Virus record (IMG/VR): IMGVR_UViG_3300006641_000012 | Coordinates: 1 to 40,174 of that record | DNA from: a virus | DNA length: 40,174 bases | Direction: 5' to 3' (one strand) | Part shown: in pieces, positions 19,943 to 27,794 of the stretch | Layout of the letters: each line of letters begins with the position of its first letter | How positions within the stretch are numbered: the first letter of the stretch is position 1 | Made by a program: the position numbers and the translations under genes | The notes under the pieces: model-generated | The model's database searches: none | What the model was told of the DNA's origin: nothing | The model's input: only the letters and a program-made list of their open reading frames with translations

Positions 19943-20455
19943 TTAAGCCGCCTTTATTCCATAGATATTTACTGTGGATCCAACTTGAAAAGCATCACCA
20001 GAAGTATCACAAACAAATTTTACTGAGTTTACTGCCGCAGTTCCAAACCATGCTGTCGAAAACATTCCCGGAGCATTTCCATAAAATTTACTTAAAATTT
20101 GTTTATACGCTGAAGTGCTTGAGTAGTCATTGATATGAATTGTATCTGCTGAAAATCTTCCAGATGCAGATGGCATATCGTTTACGACTAAAGCTGCTGC
20201 CCGACCTGATGTTCCACTTTGATTACTATATGGACTTCCGGCTGTAGGGCCCTTAATTTGAGTCCAATAATAGTTATTTCCAGTATCGTTATTTAATACA
20301 AGAGAAGCACTATCATCTGCGTAACTAGAAGAACATCTAAATGATGTAATTATTTCAAGATCTGTATATGTTGAAGGAATTGAAGAAAGAGTAATGCTTG
20401 CTGTTGCAGATCCAGTTACCGTATAACTGGCAATATGGTCATATGTTGCTGGCAT
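19943..20455 (-). CDS. Fibre/receptor-binding candidate, paralog 2 of 3
   Basis: 170 aa. SITLSSIPSTYTDLEIITSF, LVLNNDTGNNYYWTQIKG, IHINDYSSTSAYKQILSKF and FQVGSTVNIYGIKAA align with its two neighbours. One base separates it from paralog 3 and three bases from paralog 1, so they form a tightly packed set. Predicted structural protein with a beta-sandwich fold; receptor binding is inferred from position among tail fibre genes. Confidence 0.6.
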   Translation of the reverse strand: MPATYDHIASYTVTGSATASITLSSIPSTYTDLEIITSFRCSSSYADDSASLVLNNDTGNNYYWTQIKGPTAGSPYSNQSGTSGRAAALVVNDMPSASGRFSADTIHINDYSSTSAYKQILSKFYGNAPGMFSTAWFGTAAVNSVKFVCDTSGDAFQVGSTVNIYGIKAA

Positions 20456-20458
20456 TTT

Positions 20459-21025
20459 TTACCCCTTTATTCCGTAAAGCGAGACACGAGTTCCGACTCT
20501 GAAATTTCCTGCTTGAGCAAAAAACCTTAAACTTGATATTGCAGCAGTTCCTGTCCAATGACCAGAACGATTTAATACATATCCAGTTTGGGTAGCATTA
20601 GCTTGCGATCCAGTAATAGCGTTGACAGTTTTCTTTTTTGAAGTATTTGCATAATCAAGTATTGTTGTAACATTTTGCCCAGATATAGATGTTCCACTAG
20701 TATGTGTGTATCCTGTTTTAATATGGTTTACTGCTCCGGAAGACCATCCACTTGATATGGCACTTCCATCACCAAATAATTCGTGCCAGTAATAATTACT
20801 TCCTGTGTCTCCATTGATCTGCATATACACATTTGCTTGGTCAGTTTGTATTGAATATATTCTTATTTGCAGATGTGCATATGTGCTTGGTATGGATGAA
20901 AAGTTAACCTCAGAGGTTGTGCTTGATGTCAATACTGATGCAATAGATTCAAAAGAAGTATCTCCTCCTGCTGCAAAAGATCCAAAACCAAAACCTTTAG
21001 CAGATTGCGTTGTAAGCAATGGCAT
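20459..21025 (-). CDS. Fibre/receptor-binding candidate, paralog 1 of 3
   Basis: 188 aa. An extra N-terminal ~20 residues (GFGFGSFAAGGDTSFESIA) precede the shared domain: VNFSSIPSTYAHLQIRIYS, MQINGDTGSNYYWHELFG, TILDYANTSKKKTVNAI and FRVGTRVSLYGIKG. It is the first of three tandem paralogs and follows the Mtd-N-like gene. The extra N-terminus may attach it to the tail. Confidence 0.6.
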   Translation of the reverse strand: MPLLTTQSAKGFGFGSFAAGGDTSFESIASVLTSSTTSEVNFSSIPSTYAHLQIRIYSIQTDQANVYMQINGDTGSNYYWHELFGDGSAISSGWSSGAVNHIKTGYTHTSGTSISGQNVTTILDYANTSKKKTVNAITGSQANATQTGYVLNRSGHWTGTAAISSLRFFAQAGNFRVGTRVSLYGIKG

Positions 21026-21037
21026 GACTACCCCCTA

Positions 21038-21604
21038 TTAAGCAAACTTGGTTTGTGATGCTAATACAGTAAATGTAGCAGATGCTGTCTTAATGATTGT
21101 GAATACATAGGCATCAATAGATGATGCGTTTCCAGCAGCTACTGCTGTTCCGCCTTGCCACTTTGGAGTGACTGATGATCCATCAATCTGGATTGTATTT
21201 GGATAGTAGGCAGTAGTTCCATTGGTATTTAGCCACACTACAGTCATGGAGTCACCAGTAGCCAATGCAGTATTAAGAGATACAGTAGAGCTGTATCGAA
21301 TGTTAAGAGTATGGTTTGCTGAAGCATTAGATGTGTAATACCAGATAGATGCTGTCTCAACATTTAAGTTGATTGTTCCTGTTGCAGCAGAAGCTACAAC
21401 ATTGACATCTTCTTCAAGCCCTCGAACTATTGTGTCTTCAAGGGTTCCACCCTTTGCTCGGGCTAGAGGGAATCCACCTGCTGTGGATCCATCGTGGACT
21501 ACTACAACATCCTTATCAGTATCTACTGTCAATTCGCCCAGTAGTCCTGTAAAGGATGCGTGTTGTGCCGTAGTTCCTCTACGGCGTTGGAATGCGAATG
21601 GCAT
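21038..21604 (-). CDS. Tail fibre protein with Mtd-N-like domain
   Basis: 188 aa from ATG 21604, at a TAATG overlap with the fibre gene; a longer in-frame start at 21637 is unlikely. The first 45 residues (FQRRRGTTAQHASFTGLLGE, LTVDTDKDVVVVHDGST, GGFPLA) match the short beta domain at the N-terminus of major tropism determinant and similar fibre proteins, where it joins the fibre to the baseplate. The rest is a beta-rich distal domain (NHTLNIRYSSTVSLN). No variable repeat or reverse transcriptase was seen. Confidence 0.7.
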   Translation of the reverse strand: MPFAFQRRRGTTAQHASFTGLLGELTVDTDKDVVVVHDGSTAGGFPLARAKGGTLEDTIVRGLEEDVNVVASAATGTINLNVETASIWYYTSNASANHTLNIRYSSTVSLNTALATGDSMTVVWLNTNGTTAYYPNTIQIDGSSVTPKWQGGTAVAAGNASSIDAYVFTIIKTASATFTVLASQTKFA

Positions 21605-23094
21605 TAGATCGTTCCCCAATCTGATAAGGAAGCCCAAGAAGCTGAGGTTCCGTTGTTTGTTAAGAAGTAACCACTAACCCCAGCGGAGATCGCTGGAATA
21701 TAGCTTGCTGCTGCGGTTGCACTATTAGCCGCCGAGGTGGCTGAAGTAGCCGCAGAAGATGCGGATGTTGCTGCACTAGATGCTGAAGTGCTTGCACTAG
21801 ATGCGGATGTTGCTGCTGATGTAGCAGAGGTAGATGCAGAACTTGCTGAAGTTGCTGCTGCTGTAGCCGAGTTATTAGCTGATGCAGCAACAGTAGAGAT
21901 ATTGATATAAGTAGTTGATGTTGTATCAGATGTTGTTATGTCACCCATATCACGGACAAGACCTGCACCTGTAACATCAATTAAGGATGAATAGGTTGAT
22001 GCTGCTGAACTTGCTGAAGTAGCAGCAGATGAGGCACTCGTTGATGCAGAACTTGCAGATGTTGCGGCAGCAGATGCTGAGTTTGCAGCAGAGGTAGCAG
22101 AATTTGCTGCACTTGTTGCTGATGTAGCAGCAGATGTAGCGGAAGTAGCAGCCGAAGATGTTGATCCAAACAAGGTATCAATGTATGACTTGTTGGTTGC
22201 ATCGGTAGATGATGTAGGGGTAGCAAGATCTGTAATCTTGTTATTGCCCATTGACAAGGCACCTGTCATGGAATCGCCAGCTTTGGCAACCTTGGTTCCA
22301 ATAGATGTGGCTACGGTTGTAGCAAAGTTTGGATTATCTCCAAGAGCATTGGCTAACTCATCAAGAGTATCAAGGGTTCCCGGAGCAGAAGCAACTACAT
22401 TGGCTACTGCTGTATCTACATAAGACTTGGTTGCAGCATCTGTGTTGGCAGATGGTGTTCCAAGACCGGTTACCTTGTAACCACCACCGGCAAGATCAGA
22501 ACCTAATGTTCCGCTTGTGATTGTCTTAGATGTAAGAGTGGATGCAACTCCATCGAGGGTTACTGTTCCGGTTGCATTAGGAAGAGTGATTGTTCGGTCT
22601 GCTGTTGGATCAACTACTGTAAGGGTAGTCTCATAAGAATCAGCAGTTGCACCCTCGAATTGAATTCCACCGTTTGCAATTACTGCACCATCTAAAATCT
22701 TTGATGAAAGAGTTTGTGCATCCGTATCGCCAACCACATTACCGGTTACTCCGTGGACACCTGCTGTTGTTGGAACGGCAGCAGATCCAATGTGAGCTGA
22801 GAACTCATTAAAGTCCTGACCAGAAACCACATGGCGAACCGTAGCTCCTGCGGAGTGAGCCACATTCGATGTTGAGTCTTCACCACGAGTTACAGTAAGT
22901 GTAGTTCCACCACCTGATGCAGTTACCTTAACAAGTTCTTCCTTGTTGGTATCTGGATCGATAACTAAGGTGTAAGGGTAGTTGCTTGGAAAACCTGTTA
23001 CTAGGTCAAGCGTGATTGATAGAACAGTACTATCGATACCGGTTGATAGCGATGCCTGTTTTGCTGTTGAGGCGTAGTATCTTTTTTGGGCCAT
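21604..23094 (-). CDS. Tail fibre with fibre repeats and Ser/Ala/Thr coiled-coil blocks
   Basis: 496 aa. N-terminal virion-attachment domain (GGGTTLTVTRGEDSTS, HSAGATVRHVVSGQDFNEF); a central shaft with two phage-fibre repeats ending TDAATKSYVDT and TDATNKSYIDT; then two low-complexity helical blocks of SAATSATSAATSA type (about residues 310-370 and 405-470) separated by a short folded segment; and a C-terminal GYFLTNNGTSASW motif common at fibre ends. Forms trimeric fibres for host binding. Start ATG 23094 follows the connector gene by 3 bases. Confidence 0.8.
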   Translation of the reverse strand: MAQKRYYASTAKQASLSTGIDSTVLSITLDLVTGFPSNYPYTLVIDPDTNKEELVKVTASGGGTTLTVTRGEDSTSNVAHSAGATVRHVVSGQDFNEFSAHIGSAAVPTTAGVHGVTGNVVGDTDAQTLSSKILDGAVIANGGIQFEGATADSYETTLTVVDPTADRTITLPNATGTVTLDGVASTLTSKTITSGTLGSDLAGGGYKVTGLGTPSANTDAATKSYVDTAVANVVASAPGTLDTLDELANALGDNPNFATTVATSIGTKVAKAGDSMTGALSMGNNKITDLATPTSSTDATNKSYIDTLFGSTSSAATSATSAATSATSAANSATSAANSASAAATSASSASTSASSAATSASSAASTYSSLIDVTGAGLVRDMGDITTSDTTSTTYINISTVAASANNSATAAATSASSASTSATSAATSASSASTSASSAATSASSAATSATSAANSATAAASYIPAISAGVSGYFLTNNGTSASWASLSDWGTI

Positions 23095-23097
23095 TAG

Positions 23098-24003
23098 TTA
23101 CCTCGTATAGTGGAGTCGGGGTGGATAAAGATCTCGAAGGCCAGCAGCTTCTTGCTGTAGTCGTTGCTGGTATAGACCAAGATAGAATCGTGCAACGGAT
23201 GTTCCGCCACCGATTGGCTTGGATTGATCCATCATGTCTGCTTCTACTGACTGAGAAGGAATTCGTGCAGCATCTGAACCAACGATAAGTCGAGCAATAG
23301 TTCCATAAACAATTACATCGATAGTAGATGATGGAAGACCGGTTACAGTCTCAAAGATGTCGCTTTCAGATGACATAACAGATGGGGCTTTTGCATAGAT
23401 AACCTGAACAGTTCTGCCCGGATCAATCATGTCAAAAATATTGATGGTCTTACCATTGGCAAATTCTGTTGTATTGGCAGTCTTGTCTGTGTCATACCTA
23501 CGGACATTGAGCCATTCCTTGGTTGAGCCAATGGTCTGCCACTTGACATTGAGGACATAGTCGGCAGTAGCCGGAAGTGAGTAGGCAGTAACGGCTGAGT
23601 TGAAGCTAAAGGTGTGTGTGCCTACCCCAAAGAGTTCTGGGTAGACAGCCAAGATTGTGTCGTTAATAGCCTGCTTGACCATGAAGCGTGGGTATTGAGG
23701 TGCAATTACCACCTTGGTCTGATTGGCCGCCGTAGAGGCTGTGGTGCCTCTAAAACCCCTACCCCAAGGGGCAAGGTAGACCTGCTTGGTTAGGTTGTCT
23801 GTTCGATCTACATACATCAGTTCAGAGCCAACCTCGATGATTCCACGGCCCATCTGGGCAGTCTCATTTACTACGAAGTCTGTGGCTGTGGTTGATGCAA
23901 TTCCACCGGATTGGTTAATCCAAGTAGCAGTCTCCTGCTGGGCCCCATAACTCTGGATCTGCCCAAGGACTCGTTCTACGATTCCGCCAAATGTTGTTGT
24001 CAT
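23098..24003 (-). CDS. Head-tail connector / tail structural protein
   Basis: 301 aa. The segment PRFMVKQAINDTILAVYPELFGV with following FSFNSAVTAYSLPATADYVL, then ARLIVGSDAARIPSQ and ARFYLGLYQQRLQQEA, has the helix-beta-helix layout of phage adaptor/connector proteins that sit under the portal. GRGFRGTTASTAAN in the N-terminal part resembles virion-attachment loops. Gene order, between small head proteins and the tail fibre, supports it. It may equally be a short-tail tube protein. Confidence 0.55.
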   Translation of the reverse strand: MTTTFGGIVERVLGQIQSYGAQQETATWINQSGGIASTTATDFVVNETAQMGRGIIEVGSELMYVDRTDNLTKQVYLAPWGRGFRGTTASTAANQTKVVIAPQYPRFMVKQAINDTILAVYPELFGVGTHTFSFNSAVTAYSLPATADYVLNVKWQTIGSTKEWLNVRRYDTDKTANTTEFANGKTINIFDMIDPGRTVQVIYAKAPSVMSSESDIFETVTGLPSSTIDVIVYGTIARLIVGSDAARIPSQSVEADMMDQSKPIGGGTSVARFYLGLYQQRLQQEAAGLRDLYPPRLHYTR

Positions 24004-24269
24004 GAAGACCTTGCTCTCAGGGCTGCGGCAGCAGCCTTATCAGTAGTTCCACCAAGTTGATTACAGACCCCACGAAGGTCTTTGTAATTAGGCCGAGTGT
24101 TTCCAGCCTTGACATTTAAGGCACCAACAACACTAAGTCCTGTAGTTCCAGCCCAAGTGTTTGCAGCTTGTGCTGCACCTACATATGACTGAATAGCAGG
24201 ATAGGTGCCACCGTTAGCGAGGCGATTAAGTTCTGCATGGAGTGTGCTTCCGTTGGTACCAGTTGCCAT
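24000..24269 (-). CDS. Conserved-type small virion-region protein, 89 aa
   Basis: MATGTNGSTLHAELNRLANG opens the protein; TTGLSVVGALNVKAGN and YKDLRGVCNQLGGTT are recognisable in phages of this type, where the gene stands beside the connector. Predicted mainly helical. Function unknown; a minor head or neck role is likely from position. Overlaps the connector start by 4 bp and the preceding stop by 1 bp. Confidence 0.55.
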   Translation of the reverse strand: MATGTNGSTLHAELNRLANGGTYPAIQSYVGAAQAANTWAGTTGLSVVGALNVKAGNTRPNYKDLRGVCNQLGGTTDKAAAAALRARSS

Positions 24270-24430
24270 TACTTAGCCTTTCTCTTTGCTGCTGCGTTAT
24301 CTACTAAATTTGGATACGGTCTTCCAGCCTTCTTAGCAGCAGCCTTAGCCTTTGCTTTCTGTGCCGGAGTCAATGGAGTAGATTTTTTATTGGGATTCTT
24401 TTTATCCCAGAATGCTGTTTTCTTTTTCAC
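24269..24430 (-). CDS. Lysine-rich basic protein, 53 aa
   Basis: From GTG 24430 (GTGA overlap with the DUF6321-like gene) the product reads VKKKTAFWDKKNPNKKS followed by PLTPAQKAKAKAAAKKAGRP and ends AKRKAK. Nearly a third of residues are Lys or Arg. It resembles histone H1-like tails and probably binds DNA or acidic virion surfaces. An upstream in-frame ATG (24451) is possible but would overlap the previous gene by 25 bp. Confidence 0.55.
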   Translation of the reverse strand: MKKKTAFWDKKNPNKKSTPLTPAQKAKAKAAAKKAGRPYPNLVDNAAAKRKAK

Positions 24431-24702
24431 CACTTCACCTTGTCTGCCCAATAGGCTGCTGACATTTTGCCCTTGGCAATGTTCTTAGCATGACGAGCTT
24501 TGAATGATTTCTGTCGTGCTGTTGGAGTCTTATCTCCAGATACACCCTGCTGCCCAAAGCGAATTGTCTTCACCTTGTCTCCAACCTTTGCAACCACAAC
24601 ATGAGATTTCGTTGGGTGTGATGGAGTTTTCTTTGGCTTGTTAAAGCCAGATACACCTGCCGCCTTTAGGCGAGAGTCTGGTTTACTTTTTCTTTCCGCC
24701 AC
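24427..24702 (-). CDS. DUF6321-like basic protein, 91 aa
   Basis: The sequence SRLKAAGVSGFNKPKKTPSH, KSHVVVAKVGDKVKTIRFGQ, SFKARHAKNIAKGKMSAAYW and ending ADKVKW is a close match in memory to DUF6321, found in many aquatic phages. Strongly basic; probably DNA-associated or internal to the head, role not established. GTG 24702 is proposed because earlier codons overlap the DUF6496-like gene and look shadow-like; about 20 bp of overlap remains. Confidence 0.7.
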   Translation of the reverse strand: MAERKSKPDSRLKAAGVSGFNKPKKTPSHPTKSHVVVAKVGDKVKTIRFGQQGVSGDKTPTARQKSFKARHAKNIAKGKMSAAYWADKVKW

Positions 24703-24853
24703 TCTTCTTGCCCTTCTTGGACATTCCTGCCTCTGACATCGCAATAGCAACTGCTTGCTTGCGAGATTTAACTACAGGGCCTTTTTTAGATCCTGAGTGA
24801 AGAGTTCCTGATTTGAACTCTTTCATAACCTTCTTGATCTTTGCTGGCTTCAT
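24683..24853 (-). CDS. DUF6496-like basic protein, 56 aa
   Basis: MKPAKIKKVMKEFKSGTLHS then GSKKGPVVKSRKQAVAIAMS and EAGMSKKGKK is the DUF6496 pattern (KVMxEFKxGxLHSGSKKGPxVxxRKQAIAIAxSEAG), common in phage genomes next to head genes. Lysine-rich, helical, role unknown. The ATG at 24853 overlaps the stop of the proteasome-like gene; its own stop lies inside the next gene. Confidence 0.75.
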   Translation of the reverse strand: MKPAKIKKVMKEFKSGTLHSGSKKGPVVKSRKQAVAIAMSEAGMSKKGKKSGGKKK

Positions 24854-25569
24854 TACTTCTTCTTGCCCATTTTCTTAGGCATAGCCTTCTTCTTAGGGCC
24901 ATACTCCATCATCTTTTCTTTCTTGCCTTCCATCTTTTCGTGCTTCTTCTTCATAGATGGTGACTTGTACTTCTCGCCTTTAACTGACATTTGCTTCTCC
25001 CTCTGAGTGATGACTTTGACTTTCCCACCGCTGTTTATGTCAAACGAGATGGAAATCTCTATTGCCTTACGAGCTTCATTAGCTGCTGTTCTTGTATTCG
25101 TTGGGGATAGTGTGGCTCTAGCCAATGCACCGAGTGCATATGAACTGCCAGATCCAACTCCATATATTCCACGATCATCTCTTACCCAAGAAAAGTCATT
25201 ATCAATTTGATAAATCTTTCCTCGAAGGCAGATCAATGCATCAAACCCTGCTCCGTCTTTTGGATCATTATCGGCAGTCTTAGGTGCTGGGTCATATCCA
25301 TAGTCTGCGTATGCTTGCTTAAGTGATGGCAATAAATCTGTCATCATAAATTTATCTAGGTTCACACCTCGTGGAATCTTGGGAGCATTCCAACTGTGTA
25401 GGGCTATATCCCCGGCGATTGCATCGCCAGCAAAAGCGATTACATACTCACCCTTTTCAACTACCTTATCCATACCTGTAGCAATAAACTTCTGATCTGC
25501 ACCCACTATTAGGGATTCGGCTGCGATTAAACCCCAGCCCTTACCTTGAATCCCAATTATGGTTGTCAT
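24853..25569 (-). CDS. Proteasome/HslV-like Ntn-hydrolase with lysine-rich tail
   Basis: 238 aa. MTTIIGIQGKGWGLIAAES is the start of a proteasome beta/HslV-type fold, with Thr2 or Thr3 as the exposed nucleophile; GMDKVVEKGEYVIAFAGDA gives the expected Lys and the AGD turn, and IYGVGSGSSYALGALA the GSGSxxA motif near the end of the fold. The usual Asp17 position reads Glu (AAES). After residue ~190 comes a Lys-rich tail (MKKKHEKMEGKKEKMMEYGP...) absent from bacterial HslV. No HslU ATPase is present. It stands between capsid and connector genes, so a prohead maturation protease is a reasonable hypothesis. Confidence 0.7.
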   Translation of the reverse strand: MTTIIGIQGKGWGLIAAESLIVGADQKFIATGMDKVVEKGEYVIAFAGDAIAGDIALHSWNAPKIPRGVNLDKFMMTDLLPSLKQAYADYGYDPAPKTADNDPKDGAGFDALICLRGKIYQIDNDFSWVRDDRGIYGVGSGSSYALGALARATLSPTNTRTAANEARKAIEISISFDINSGGKVKVITQREKQMSVKGEKYKSPSMKKKHEKMEGKKEKMMEYGPKKKAMPKKMGKKK

Positions 25570-25571
25570 AC

Positions 25572-25844
25572 TCAGTCCTTAAATGAGTTGTTGGTTGAGT
25601 CGAATGCCTTACCGGCTATGTTGCTTAGTTCGACTGCACCACGAATATCCTTCATGTTTGTTGTCGCTGGTTCAATGCCTTGATCGATAGCAGACTTGTA
25701 TGCATTTAATTCTGCATCCCATTTCTTCTGAGACATTAGGCGAGAACTATTGGCATCACCTGTATTGACCTGCAAACCTGATTGCTTTAGGCAATCACCC
25801 CAGTTTGCATGATCTTGCGTTGGGCAACCTGTTCTGCATCCCAT
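25572..25844 (-). CDS. Conserved actinophage head-region protein, 90 aa
   Basis: MGCRTGCPTQDHANWGDCLK, KKWDAELNAYKSAIDQGIEP and VELSNIAGKAFD are strongly reminiscent of a small protein next to capsid genes in many actinophages (CPTQDHxxWGxC...KKWDxELxxYxxARxQGIxPAxT). Function unknown, possibly a minor head component. Its three N-terminal cysteines could bind metal. ATG overlaps the preceding TAA. Confidence 0.65.
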   Translation of the reverse strand: MGCRTGCPTQDHANWGDCLKQSGLQVNTGDANSSRLMSQKKWDAELNAYKSAIDQGIEPATTNMKDIRGAVELSNIAGKAFDSTNNSFKD

Positions 25845-26155
25845 TAAACTATCTCCACTAAAAATCCATTATGGGCTATATTCGAATCGGAGTCGGCTTG
25901 AGCCTGAGTCCTGATTGGAAATCCTTGAGCTACAAGAATATCCTTCGTGGCTTCATTCACGATGTGACCTCGCCCACCGAGAAACACATAATCATAATCT
26001 CTAAGTTCATCTTCGGTAACTGCTCGAGATAAAGACAATTCACCATCGTTGATAAGCACAGCAACCCCTCGCTGGGATACGACTCTACGCCACCACTTGT
26101 CAGCTAATGGATAACCTTCCATTACCTGTGGTGGGTAAAATGTATAACTTGCCAT
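25844..26155 (-). CDS. Conserved head-region protein, 103 aa
   Basis: ATG 26155 (MASYTFYPPQVMEGYPLADK) has AGGAGAATC upstream, so it is chosen over an in-frame start 16 codons earlier. Later parts read RGVAVLINDGELSLSRAVT and DYVFLGGRGHIVNEATKDIL. Compact alpha/beta domain found adjacent to capsid genes in similar phages; probably a minor head or adaptor protein. Sits 60 bp after the capsid gene. Confidence 0.55.
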   Translation of the reverse strand: MASYTFYPPQVMEGYPLADKWWRRVVSQRGVAVLINDGELSLSRAVTEDELRDYDYVFLGGRGHIVNEATKDILVAQGFPIRTQAQADSDSNIAHNGFLVEIV

Positions 26156-26214
26156 GATTCTCCTTTTAATAGAGAGGGAGGCAGGTTGCCCTGCCCCCCT
26201 CAACTAATGCTCTA

Positions 26215-27138
26215 CTAGAGAGCAGATCCGCCTGTTTCCAAACGGCAAACTGCTGCATCACGGAAGATGCCCCAGCCACCGAAGTACTTCCAGCCAAGTG
26301 CTGACTTACGGCGAAGGATGTCGATCTGAGGTGCTACGACTGTTTGCACATCGTAAACATTAGCCTCAAGAAGAGCTTCCTTACCGACTGCAACTGCTGA
26401 GTAAACAGTAGCTGAAGATGCACCGGATGTTGTTGATGGAACACGAGATGTCTGAACAACTTGGAATCCTTCAAGAACACCAATGGTGCCTGTCAATAGG
26501 TTTCCAACATTTTCAGTTGTGTACTTGTGGATGTCCACAAATCCGCCTGAACCAGTCTCGGCACGAAGGTCGAAAGCTTGGCGTGGGTGGATGAACAATG
26601 TGTAAAGGTCACCAACACGAGGTTGGGCGTTAGCCTCAAGAAGTGTTGTCTGTGCCTTACGAAGCATTGCTGTTGAAAGAACATCTGAAGCTGTAAGAGT
26701 AGCTGTTGATGTACGGCTTCCACCGTACTTAACTACTGATCCAGATGTTAGTGCTGTTGCAACAAGCTGATCCAAAGTATCAGCAGCGTTGTAAGCGATT
26801 GCATCACCGATCATGGTGTCGATAGAAGAGAATGTGGCCATATTGACCTTCTCTGTCTGCTCAACAGCATTACCGTATTCAGTAACAGTAACTGTTACCT
26901 GTGATGGGTTTGCCAATGCAACTGGTGTTACATCAGATGTTTCTGTTAATGCTGTGGTTGCTGCTGCCAAGTTAGCATAAACTGCAAACTTGAGAGTAGT
27001 TCCCGGGTTGGTGAGGGCTACTGGTCGTACATCTGCGACTGAACGCATGACAGGAAGTGAGCGGAGTGCAGCTCTTACATATGTGTCATATGCATTGACT
27101 ACGAGGTTGCCTACACCAGAGATTTGAGTGGTTGCCAT
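26215..27138 (-). CDS. Major capsid protein, N4-gp56-like
   Basis: 307 aa. A capsid of HK97 fold and the N4-gp56 family: ALRSLPVMRSVADVRPVAL, GTTLKFAVYANLAAATTALT, TVTVTEYGNAVEQTEKVN, LYTLFIHPRQAFDLRAE and SALGWKYFGGWGIFRDAAVC follow the family order (N-arm, E-loop, P- and A-domain). It forms the icosahedral shell. Located directly after the scaffold gene, 21 bp apart. Confidence 0.88.
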   Translation of the reverse strand: MATTQISGVGNLVVNAYDTYVRAALRSLPVMRSVADVRPVALTNPGTTLKFAVYANLAAATTALTETSDVTPVALANPSQVTVTVTEYGNAVEQTEKVNMATFSSIDTMIGDAIAYNAADTLDQLVATALTSGSVVKYGGSRTSTATLTASDVLSTAMLRKAQTTLLEANAQPRVGDLYTLFIHPRQAFDLRAETGSGGFVDIHKYTTENVGNLLTGTIGVLEGFQVVQTSRVPSTTSGASSATVYSAVAVGKEALLEANVYDVQTVVAPQIDILRRKSALGWKYFGGWGIFRDAAVCRLETGGSAL

Positions 27139-27159
27139 TTACGGCACCGCCTTTCTGGG

Positions 27160-27633
27160 TTAGTACCCAGCCTTACCAAGATCTGCAAATAATTGCTTCA
27201 ATGCTTCAGGCCCCTTTACAGCGGCCTCATCCATCTGGGCTTGAATCATCTGTTCACGATCAGCACTAATGCCGCCATCTACAGTTGCTTGAGCCTTTTT
27301 GTAATTATCTACGAAACCTTCTGGTATCGCTGAGTTTGATTGGTTTGGTTGTGACACACCGAATACATCTCCGTATTCAGTAAGCCATGACGACAACGAT
27401 TCCTCCGTGAGGTCGATGTCCTGTGGAATGAAAGCCGAAATCTTTGGATTCACTCCTCGAGCTGTAAGGACTTCTGAGATAGTTCTCTCTCGTTTTTCTT
27501 TACGCAAATTTTGAAGCTCTTCCTGAATTTCCTTCAGTTGCTTCTCTTTTGCCTTATTGGCCTTGCGTAGTTGTCCGAGAACATCGTTCGAATCAAGTTC
27601 GAAGTCATCCTCTTCCAGTTCGTAATTGGACAT
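27160..27633 (-). CDS. Capsid scaffolding protein
   Basis: 157 aa. Very acidic start (MSNYELEEDDFELDSNDVLG), a coiled coil (KANKAKEKQLKEIQEELQN) near residues 23-50, then a Gln/Glu-rich helical C-terminus (DREQMIQAQMDEAAVKGPEA). This acidic-coiled-coil design, and location immediately before the capsid gene, are characteristic of scaffolds that guide prohead assembly and then leave. AGGA precedes the ATG. Confidence 0.8.
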   Translation of the reverse strand: MSNYELEEDDFELDSNDVLGQLRKANKAKEKQLKEIQEELQNLRKEKRERTISEVLTARGVNPKISAFIPQDIDLTEESLSSWLTEYGDVFGVSQPNQSNSAIPEGFVDNYKKAQATVDGGISADREQMIQAQMDEAAVKGPEALKQLFADLGKAGY

Positions 27634-27742
27634 TTGTCCTACTCCCTTTTCATGTTAGTCGCTGGCCACAATGCAATCGGGGAAATGCATTGGCTCCAAC
27701 TTCCGGGTTTATACTCATCTCAAGTTCCGGCATTTCTAGAGA

Positions 27743-27790
27743 TGGAGTGGGTGTCCGGGTCTCGAACCCGGATGATTGCCAATCACCCTG
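27743..27790 (-). other. tRNA-like T-arm element upstream of the scaffold gene
   Basis: On the minus strand TCCGGG-TTCGAGA-CCCGGA (27772-27754) is a perfect T-arm with the conserved TTCGA loop, preceded by hairpin TGATT-GGC-AATCA, enclosed by GGGTG/CACCC and ended by CACTCCA. No D-arm or full acceptor stem can be drawn, so it is not a complete tRNA. It may be a tRNA 3'-end fragment (relic attachment site) or a structured leader RNA about 110 bp before the scaffold ATG. Confidence 0.5.
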
Positions 27791-27794
27791 TTAC

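Noticed and set aside
21038-23094. Diversity-generating retroelement linked to the Mtd-like fibre
   Set aside because: The Mtd-N-like domain prompted the check, but no reverse transcriptase, template repeat or variable repeat was seen in the window.
27743-27790. Complete tRNA gene
   Set aside because: Only a T-arm, one hairpin and a CCA-like end can be drawn; a D-arm, anticodon arm with proper variable loop and paired acceptor are missing.
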